DNA from: Planctomycetota bacterium | GTDB lineage: Bacteria > Planctomycetota > Planctomycetia > Pirellulales > Pirellulaceae | Direction: 5' to 3' | Assembly: GCA_024277285.1 (NCBI GenBank) | Contig: JAJRVM010000275.1 | Location: 1 to 19,855 of the forward strand | Length of the DNA: 19,855 nt | Shown: piece by piece, positions 14,506-19,855 of the stretch | Layout of the letters: the number at the start of each line of letters is the position of its first letter | How positions within the stretch are numbered: the stretch's first letter is position 1 | The notes under the pieces: model-generated | The model's input: only the letters and a program-made list of their open reading frames with translations | Database searches by the model: none | What the model was told of the DNA's origin: nothing | Made by a program: the position numbers and the translations under genes

Positions 14506-15011
14506 GGCACCAAGTCTTCTGTGTTGAAGTGTACGCGTTTATGGCCTACACGGCGCGATTCGGTTTCCTCTAGCGTTTTCGCGGTCTGCAGTTGGGCCTG
14601 CATCGAGGTCTGGTTGCTTGCTGCTCGACCTCCACGGCCAGCTCATTTGCGGCAATCCGCTCAACAAGAACCGGTTCCCAATCACCGTCTTTTTCCTGAC
14701 CAGAATCCCCGACTGCTACGGTCGATTGTATCACGGGCACGGCGCCAAGGCACCCGGTAATCTCACCCGCGTTCGCACCGTGAGACACACAGCTCCCATA
14801 ATCGGCACTTGTTGTGTACACTTTCGGCGGTGTGCGGATTTGCCGAGCAAGCTCGTTCGTTTCGTGGCCTAAGCCAACCACGCCGCGCCCGGGAACCGGC
14901 ACTGAGAGCACGGAGCAGGCACACGTCGTCAGGCTCGAAACGCACGATCACTTGGCAAGAGGCAGGCGAATCGGCAGTCCAATTGCACTTATCCGTACGG
15001 CGAAACAAGCT
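14506..15011. other. Divergent gap between sigma factor and thioesterase genes
   Basis: About 505 bases. A 113-residue minus-strand ORF (14570-14911) crosses it, but it has no recognisable motif, no clear signal peptide and an Arg/Pro-rich end, so I do not call it. No strong hairpin or repeat stands out. It presumably carries the promoters of both flanking genes. Confidence 0.5.
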
Positions 15012-15428
15012 ATGCCCGCTATATACCAACACCATCACCAGGTGATCGACAACGAAATCGACGAGCTCCAACACGCCAACAATGCAGCCTATGTGAATTG
15101 GATGCAGGAAGCGGCCATCGCCCACAGCACCGCTCAGGGCTGGCCGTCGCAGCGTTACTGGGACGCGTCGCACGCCTGGGTCGCCCGGTCGCACAAGATC
15201 GAGTACTTGCAGCCAGCTCACCAAGGCGACCATTTGACGGTGCGCACCTGGGTCGCCGATATGCAACGCGTCAGCTCACTTCGAAAGTACGAGATCGTAC
15301 GCGAATCGGACGATACACTGATCGCCCGCGCCGAGACTCGCTGGGCCTTCATTAACCTGAAAACACGCCGGCCGATGCGCATACCAGCCGAAGTGCAAAA
15401 CGATTTCATCATCGTGCCGGACGATTAG
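15012..15428 (+). CDS. 4HBT hotdog-fold acyl-CoA thioesterase
   Basis: 138 residues from the ATG at 15012; the frame is open to 14814 but the upstream part is unlike the family. The hotdog signature is clear: Asp17 followed by ELQHANNAAYVNWM (18-31), matching the DxxxHxNNAxY catalytic motif of 4-hydroxybenzoyl-CoA thioesterase-like enzymes (here Asp17, His21, Asn23, Asn24). Later strands include KIEYLQPAHQGDHLTVRTWV (62-81) and ETRWAFINLKTRRPMRIP (108-125). It should hydrolyse an acyl-CoA or acyl-ACP thioester in the cytoplasm; the substrate is unknown. The ribosome binding site is weak. A 5-bp GGCGC/GCGCC hairpin starts at the last base of the stop codon (15428-15440) but lacks a T-run. Confidence 0.85.
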   Translation: MPAIYQHHHQVIDNEIDELQHANNAAYVNWMQEAAIAHSTAQGWPSQRYWDASHAWVARSHKIEYLQPAHQGDHLTVRTWVADMQRVSSLRKYEIVRESDDTLIARAETRWAFINLKTRRPMRIPAEVQNDFIIVPDD

Positions 15429-15522
15429 GCGCGCAGCGCCCGCTGGCGAAGAAGTAACCGTTCACGGCAGCGCGGACGCAATGGGCACATTTGGGAAGGG
15501 ACCGCTCATAAACGCGGATGAA

Positions 15523-15568
15523 GAGGCTCTCCGCCGGGCTTACCCCGGTTGGGAGCACGACTGGTCAG
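15523..15568 (+). repeat. CCGGG hairpin plus GCACGACTGGTCAG tail, copy 2
   Basis: A 46-base unit, 43 of 46 identical to the copy at 15579. The hairpin is CCGGG/CCCGG with a loop variant (cttac... in place of cttgt), followed by the invariant tail. The differences fall in and next to the loop. Confidence 0.85.
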
Positions 15569-15578
15569 AGGTCAAAAC

Positions 15579-15624
15579 GAGGCTCTCCGCCGGGCTTGTC
15601 CCGGCTGGGAGCACGACTGGTCAG
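15579..15624 (+). repeat. CCGGG hairpin plus GCACGACTGGTCAG tail, copy 3
   Basis: Tandem neighbour of the copy at 15523, on a 56-base period. The hairpin GCCGGG-cttgt-CCCGGC has outer CTC/GAG pairing. On the minus strand it is followed by GCCTCGTTTTG, a weaker T-run than at 8763. Confidence 0.85.
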
Positions 15625-15901
15625 CTACCAGCAAGGCGTCTTTCGGCGGTCGAACGATAGGTTTTCTATTAACCGTCGCTTTGCTGAGGCCGAATCAAGA
15701 CGCAGTTGGCTTCAACATTGGCCATTCGCCTTTCAACCGAGACGCCACTTGAAGTTGGGTAATGGTTCTGAGGGCGTCGTGACGAGGCGGTTGTGGCTTG
15801 AACCACGTGAACGGTTACAAAGACGGGTAAAACCATATTCGTGACAACCATCACCATCGTCGATCTAAGCCTGTAGACACACCAGAAGCGTTCACGTCTT
15901 C

Positions 15902-15943
15902 CTTCGGCATTCTGCGGTTCCTTCTTCGATACTCTACGGTTCT
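15902..15943 (+). repeat. Imperfect 22-base-period direct repeat
   Basis: Two units starting CTTCG and containing CGGTTC, at 15902-15921 and 15924-15943, with about 15 of 20 positions identical. A weak signal. Confidence 0.35.
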
Positions 15944-16075
15944 CTTCCCTTGTTAGGCCAAAACTGCGCGAACGGTTGCGGGAAGACAGCACGTGGGGAA
16001 GACGGAAGCGACCGATCGCCGTTTGTCACCGGGCACCAATTACAACCGCAATCCGTTCGGCTCGCCAAACCGTTT

Positions 16076-18616
16076 TCACTTCCCCTTCCCAAGCGTACGA
16101 AGCAGAAACTCCTCGTATTTGCGGAAGCGGGCGAGCCGTTTCACATCACCGCCAAGCCCGTGGCCGCCGGTCGGGTCGAGAAACAACTCGACCAACGTTT
16201 CCTTGTTGGCCTTGAGTAGTTCGCGATAGACGCGGACCGTGTCTTGATACAACACATTGCTGTCTTCCATCCCGTGGACCAACAGCAGTTTGGCTTTGAG
16301 ATTCTTGGCCAATGGTAGCAGCGAATACTTCTTCAAATCGGTCTGCCCTACGCGACTCGGCCCAATCGTGCCGGTCGTGTACCAGGAATTATAATTCTCC
16401 CATTCAGTCGGGCCGGCACCGGCAATGCCCACAGCAAACTCGTCGGGCGCCGTATACAGACACATCTGCGTCTGAAATCCACCAAAACTCCAACCGTGAA
16501 TGCCAACTCGTTTTGGATCGACACCCTCGTTCTTGATCAGATAGTGAGCTCCATCGACCAAGTCCTCGACTTGCGGTCGGCCTGCCTGTTCAAAATTCGC
16601 TTTCTCGAACAGAGCGCCATATCCGGACATGCCTCGAGGATCGATCGTGCAAGTAACATAGCCGTGCACTTTCGCCATGTACCAGGCGAAGAGGAAGGAG
16701 TCCGAACTGTAGCTCCCGTCGACGACCATTTTTCGCCGCCCTAACGGACCGCCATAGACGTAGATCAGCAGCGGTCGCTTGTCGGTCTTCTTCCAGCCAT
16801 CAGGCTTTAACAGGTACCCGTGGATCTCCTGGCCGTGGCGGTTTTCGTAGGTGAAGAACTGCGGCCGTCCCTTGGTCACGAATCGCGCAGTTGCGGGACT
16901 GGCATCCGTCAGCTTTTGCATCTTCTTTTTTTGCACATCGATCGCAAACAGGTCCTTCAACGTACCATACCGGACATAGTTGGCGAGCACTCGGCGACCG
17001 TTATCGCTGACAGCCACTGTGTCGTACGTGCCGGCGCTCGTCGACAGACGCGTCATCTCGCCACCATCCATCGACACTTGGTAAACTTGATCTTGTGCCG
17101 GATTGTCTTTGGTGGACGTGACAAACATCGATCGATGATCCTTCGACACGCGGATCGGATAGACTTCAAATCGGCCATGTGTCAGTGGATTAATGGTCTC
17201 GTAGACAGGGTCGATCACGTGCAAGTGACGAAACCCGGTCTGCTCGCTCAACACCACAATGCGACGATTGTCGGCCAGGAACTCGGGTTGCACCATGCGC
17301 GGCGTATCAGGCCCTCCGGTATGCAGTTGCCGATGCACAACGCGCGCCAGTCGCTCGACGACTTTCGGACCGCTCTTGCGTGGCGAATCGCTCTTGTCGG
17401 ACGATGCGTCTTCCAGCTCCTTTTTTGAATCGCCCTCTTCGGCCGCGTCGTCGTCGCTTGCCTTTTTCTCTTCCTTCGCCTTGACGTCCTTTTTCTTCTC
17501 GGCGGCGAATGCGATTTCGCGCACGTCCAGCTCGCTACTCTCCTGCGCAAACGTGGCAAAGACAACACGTTTTGAATCGAGTGACCAGTGGGGCGTGCCG
17601 ACGATGTCGCGTGGGCCGGTCAGCTTGCGACTGAAAATACGAATCAGCTCGCCCTTCTCGTGCAACAGATCCGTGAGGTCGTACAAATAGATAGAGACCG
17701 TCTGCTCGATTTTCTTGTCGTCCGCCATGTGACGAGGCACTTCTTTGACTTTGGCAAAACGATCGCGGTAGTTCACGATATTGACCTTTTGCCCAGCCTC
17801 CTCACGGCTTCCGCCCCGACGCGTTACCAAAGCAAGTCGCTTGCCATCTTCACTCAGCCGGTAGCTGGTCATCGTCTCGCCACTCGGAAGCGGCGGATCC
17901 AATTGCTCGACAAGATGCCCTTTCAACGCAACTCGCATCAGTGCATCGTCCGACAGGTAGGTGAATCCCGACCCATCAGGCAGGTACCGTACGCCCCGCT
18001 CGCCCGCTTTGGTTTTGGTGAGACGAGTCGGCTCCTTGCCACCCATTTTCCATTGGTAGATGTCGCCAAGAGATACAAACAACAGCTCGTTCGACTTGGG
18101 TGACCATTTGAACGACGAGATACCGCCATAGCGAGGCGCTTTCTTTTCGTCGGCGTCTTTGTCATTTACCCAGTCGCCGCGACGTTGCTGGTCCGTCAGG
18201 CCGTCGTCCTTGGCGTTTTTCTTTTTCGGTGGGTTCTTCGCGCGTACCGCCGCCTTGGCCCTTTTCACTCGGTCGTCCCGCACGCGACGCGTGCTGTCCT
18301 GAAACGAGGCCAGCACCGACACGGAGGTGAGACGTTCGTTCTTGCCCGTCTGGAAATCGTAAACCCAAAGATCATATCCGTGCCGGCGCTCCGCATGCGG
18401 TCGGTAAAGGTAGGCGGCGTAGCGGCCGTCACGCGAAAAGGCCGTTGCCTGCGCCGTCTTGCCGAAAAGCCCCTTCTCGGGAAACAGCTTCTTCAGAGTC
18501 AGGGCATCCTTCGATGGCTTCTTCTCTGCCGCTTTGCCGACGTTCAACGAACTGACCAACGAACAAAACAGCAACAGCGCAACCATCCGATAACCCGTTC
18601 GACACATTCGACACAC
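16076..18616 (-). CDS. Exported S9 prolyl-oligopeptidase / DPP IV-type peptidase
   Basis: 846 residues from a GTG at 18616, chosen because GGGGAGG lies seven bases upstream and a clean signal peptide follows (basic 1-10, hydrophobic 12-24, cleavage near GKA-A at 29). The frame is open to 18898. Residues about 40-580 have the repeated strand pattern of a beta-propeller, with repeated SxDxxxxxF-type blades. The alpha/beta-hydrolase domain follows with YVYGGP (619-624), nucleophile Ser710 in GWSFGG, Asp785 in GMEDSN and His819 in GGHG, so the catalytic triad is complete. The enzyme should cleave peptides, often after Pro or Ala, in the periplasm or outside the cell. Two highly charged insertions (about 111-160 and 370-417) interrupt the propeller and are unusual. 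Confidence 0.92.
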   Translation of the reverse strand: MCRMCRTGYRMVALLLFCSLVSSLNVGKAAEKKPSKDALTLKKLFPEKGLFGKTAQATAFSRDGRYAAYLYRPHAERRHGYDLWVYDFQTGKNERLTSVSVLASFQDSTRRVRDDRVKRAKAAVRAKNPPKKKNAKDDGLTDQQRRGDWVNDKDADEKKAPRYGGISSFKWSPKSNELLFVSLGDIYQWKMGGKEPTRLTKTKAGERGVRYLPDGSGFTYLSDDALMRVALKGHLVEQLDPPLPSGETMTSYRLSEDGKRLALVTRRGGSREEAGQKVNIVNYRDRFAKVKEVPRHMADDKKIEQTVSIYLYDLTDLLHEKGELIRIFSRKLTGPRDIVGTPHWSLDSKRVVFATFAQESSELDVREIAFAAEKKKDVKAKEEKKASDDDAAEEGDSKKELEDASSDKSDSPRKSGPKVVERLARVVHRQLHTGGPDTPRMVQPEFLADNRRIVVLSEQTGFRHLHVIDPVYETINPLTHGRFEVYPIRVSKDHRSMFVTSTKDNPAQDQVYQVSMDGGEMTRLSTSAGTYDTVAVSDNGRRVLANYVRYGTLKDLFAIDVQKKKMQKLTDASPATARFVTKGRPQFFTYENRHGQEIHGYLLKPDGWKKTDKRPLLIYVYGGPLGRRKMVVDGSYSSDSFLFAWYMAKVHGYVTCTIDPRGMSGYGALFEKANFEQAGRPQVEDLVDGAHYLIKNEGVDPKRVGIHGWSFGGFQTQMCLYTAPDEFAVGIAGAGPTEWENYNSWYTTGTIGPSRVGQTDLKKYSLLPLAKNLKAKLLLVHGMEDSNVLYQDTVRVYRELLKANKETLVELFLDPTGGHGLGGDVKRLARFRKYEEFLLRTLGKGK

Positions 18617-18659
18617 GAGAACGACCTCCCCAATCCAGTATCCATCAACCGGTGACAAC

Positions 18660-18707
18660 CAATGACACCGACAACCAATGACACCGACACCCAATGACAC
18701 CGACACC
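18660..18707. repeat. 16-base tandem repeat, three copies
   Basis: CAATGACACCGACAAC followed by two copies of CAATGACACCGACACC, head to tail without spacers. It lies 44-91 bases upstream of the S9 peptidase start codon. On the minus strand the unit reads GGTGTCGGTGTCATTG. Confidence 0.85.
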
Positions 18708-18967
18708 CAGAATGCCTTACCACGCTTTCCCATCTTAACCACACCCACACATAGAGGAACCCTGTGAGGGAGAACCAGGGGCCAGAAACCGAGAAAATCA
18801 CCGGAAAACCGAATCCATACTGCCAGTGAAGCGGTATAATTCGACGTTGGGTGTTTCGTGATGCGATGGTTCCAAGTGCGACGTGGTGCAAAGCCCATCC
18901 AGACACAGCCTGCCTACCAAAGTTCTCAGACTCCGCCACCAGCGACACCAGGTGTTGGCTCGCTCGG

Positions 18968-19025
18968 CGCACGACGCGCCGGCTTCATGATGCGATTCGC
19001 ATCATAGCGCACACATCGTCGTGCG
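18968..19025. repeat. Nested inverted repeat
   Basis: Outer arms CGCACGACG (18968-18976) and CGTCGTGCG (19017-19025) form a 9-bp stem. Inside, ATGATGCG (18987-18994) and CGCATCAT (18998-19005) form an 8-bp stem with a 3-base ATT loop. All pairs are perfect. It sits between divergent genes. Confidence 0.75.
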
Positions 19026-19121
19026 TTTGGGGGAAGCTGCGGAGTCCCGTAACCTCAGCATCGGTAACACACTACCGGATAGTCACGCTAATACCGAACG
19101 AGATAGTGCGTCGAGCAGGTA

Positions 19122-19152
19122 TTGTCACGCGCTTTTCGAGTTTTCCGATAAT
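19122..19152 (+). promoter_or_regulatory. Candidate sigma-70-type promoter
   Basis: TTGTCA (19122-19127) and GATAAT (19147-19152) each match five of six consensus bases, but the spacing is 19 rather than 17. Transcription would start about a dozen bases before the start codon at 19171. Confidence 0.3.
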
Positions 19153-19170
19153 GGATTGTGAGAGTAGCCA

Positions 19171-19653
19171 ATGGGCGCTAAGTCAAATAACCCTGATTCC
19201 TTGTTTACACTGCCCGTGGCGATCGGCGTGATCGTCGTGTTGGGCGCTATTGCTGCGTTGGTGATGTCGGGGTTGTTTGTTTATCGAGCCCATGCGGTAA
19301 ACGCCCAGACCGAACGGATCAAGGCTCAACTTGAAGCCGAACGCGCGCGGGAAGCGGCAACTCGCGACAAGATGGCCGAAGGGCAGGGGAGCGAACTTCC
19401 GCCCACGTCCACCAGCACTTCGCCAAGCCAAATGGTGCCGGATGGATCCGAACCGACCGCACCCACTTCGGTCGTGACCGCCAAAGCGGCGCTCAAGCCA
19501 GGCATCCGCCTGCGCGCCCAGCGCCCGGCGCATTGGGACCAGGCCGAGGTGATCGACGTGTTGGAGGACGAGCGGGTCAAAGTCCGCTGGCTCAGCGGCG
19601 AACCGGGCGAAGCGGTCATTGCCGCCGACCTGGTACGCGGCGAAGACCTCTAG
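19171..19653 (+). CDS. One-pass membrane protein with coiled coil and SH3-like tail
   Basis: 160 residues from an ATG with GAGAG about seven bases upstream. One transmembrane helix spans about 13-38. A charged helix rich in Glu/Arg/Ala (about 44-70), probably a coiled coil, follows, then a Ser/Thr/Pro linker (about 75-105). A compact C-terminal domain (108-160: GIRLRAQRP..WDQAEVIDVLEDERVKVRWLSGEPGEAVIAADLVR) has the strand pattern of small SH3-like or Tudor-like barrels. The positive-inside rule is ambiguous. I do not recognise a named family. It stands alone, divergent from the S9 peptidase, and could be an envelope or scaffold protein (inference). Confidence 0.72.
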   Translation: MGAKSNNPDSLFTLPVAIGVIVVLGAIAALVMSGLFVYRAHAVNAQTERIKAQLEAERAREAATRDKMAEGQGSELPPTSTSTSPSQMVPDGSEPTAPTSVVTAKAALKPGIRLRAQRPAHWDQAEVIDVLEDERVKVRWLSGEPGEAVIAADLVRGEDL

Positions 19654-19684
19654 AAAAGCGCTACGGACCGTGACGCGCGGTGTC

Positions 19685-19729
19685 CGTGTGTGCCACTGCA
19701 TGCGCAAACGAACTCGCGCTCCCAATCGA
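19685..19729 (+). repeat. 45-base direct repeat, copy 1
   Basis: Begins CGTGTGTGCCACTGCATGCG and ends ATCGA; 43 of 45 positions match the copy at 19811. It starts 31 bases after the stop of the membrane protein gene and contains the palindrome GCATGC. Confidence 0.85.
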
Positions 19730-19810
19730 TCTGGCACCGCCGCCCCACCTAGCCACCACACCGCCGCTCCGCGCACGCAGTGTGAACCGCCCACCCGGTT
19801 TCCAATGGGA

Positions 19811-19855
19811 CGTGTGTGCCACTGCATGCGCAAACGAACTCGCACTCCCGATCGA
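19811..19855 (+). repeat. 45-base direct repeat, copy 2, cut by window end
   Basis: The second copy is on a 126-base period and runs to the last base of the window, so the repeat is probably longer and may continue as an array. Confidence 0.8.

Larger units (their letters stand above)
15429..16075. other. 647-bp convergent gap with repeats
   Basis: The gap lies between the ends of the thioesterase and S9 peptidase genes. It contains a tandem pair of CCGGG-hairpin repeats (15523-15568, 15579-15624) and a weak 22-base-period repeat (15902-15943). No supported gene is present; the ORFs here have Arg-rich, motif-free products. Confidence 0.55.
18617..19170. other. Divergent gap between S9 peptidase and membrane protein genes
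   Basis: About 554 bases with no supported gene. It holds a three-copy 16-base tandem repeat in the probable 5' leader of the peptidase gene (18660-18707), a nested inverted repeat (18968-19025) and a candidate promoter for the rightward gene (19122-19152). Confidence 0.55.

Noticed and set aside
14570..14911. 113-residue minus-strand ORF upstream of the sigma factor
   Set aside because: No homologous motif, no signal peptide and an Arg/Pro/Cys-rich tail. It could be real but I cannot support it.
18660..18707. Possible CRISPR array
   Set aside because: Units are 16 bases, directly abutting and without spacers, and no cas gene is nearby.
19183..19845. 220-residue minus-strand ORF at the window end
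   Set aside because: It is antisense to the membrane protein gene and includes translated copies of the 45-base repeat.

Overview
The window looks like chromosomal DNA from a planctomycete, most likely a Pirellulales-type lineage. The reasons are an extracytoplasmic-function (ECF) sigma factor overlapping a membrane-anchored Ser/Thr kinase, planctomycete-style secreted and heme proteins, long convergent and divergent intergenic gaps filled with small palindromic repeats, and many spurious antisense ORFs of the GC-rich kind. The lineage is an inference from gene content; no rRNA or other marker gene is present. I found no tRNA, rRNA, CRISPR array, IS element or phage gene.

Layout. 1-432: no supported gene. 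433-1414 (minus): a LapA-domain membrane peptide and a zinc-ribbon/DUF805 membrane protein. 1415-2132: repeat-rich gap. 2133-3269 (plus): PfkB-family sugar kinase resembling 2-keto-3-deoxygluconate kinase. 3611-3790 (minus): FmdB-type zinc ribbon. 3971-5008 (minus): fatty acid desaturase. 5209-8581 (minus): probable operon of a GT-C/GT87-like membrane glycosyltransferase, an MgtE magnesium transporter 3 bp later, and a short exported peptide that looks like the amputated start of a 5'-nucleotidase. 8878-9516 (minus): exported cytochrome P460-like c-heme protein followed by a strong intrinsic terminator built from a dispersed repeat. 9699-10166 (minus): Cys-rich exported protein of unknown function. 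10188-10566: hairpin array. 10567-11772 (minus): stand-alone GspE/PilB ATPase. 12119-14505 (minus): ECF sigma factor and Ser/Thr kinase with a six-helix C-terminal membrane domain, overlapping by 4 bp. 15012-15428 (plus): 4HBT hotdog thioesterase. 16076-18616 (minus): exported S9 prolyl-oligopeptidase-type peptidase. 19171-19653 (plus): one-pass membrane protein with an SH3-like tail.

Most genes are housekeeping or signalling and do not form one pathway. The coherent units are the sigma/kinase pair (regulated transcription plus phosphorylation at the membrane) and the glycosyltransferase-mgtE pair. The most unusual content is non-coding: several families of short inverted repeats sit between genes. 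The best is a bipartite element: one hairpin of variable sequence, a conserved CCACRTGT-like linker, then a hairpin of the CCTGGGAT/ATCCCAGG type. I see three full copies and one partial copy. A second family (three copies) pairs a CCGGG hairpin with an invariant 14-base tail, and one of its copies forms a textbook terminator. These may be planctomycete equivalents of REP/BIME elements or dispersed terminators. All alignments and motif positions were made by eye.
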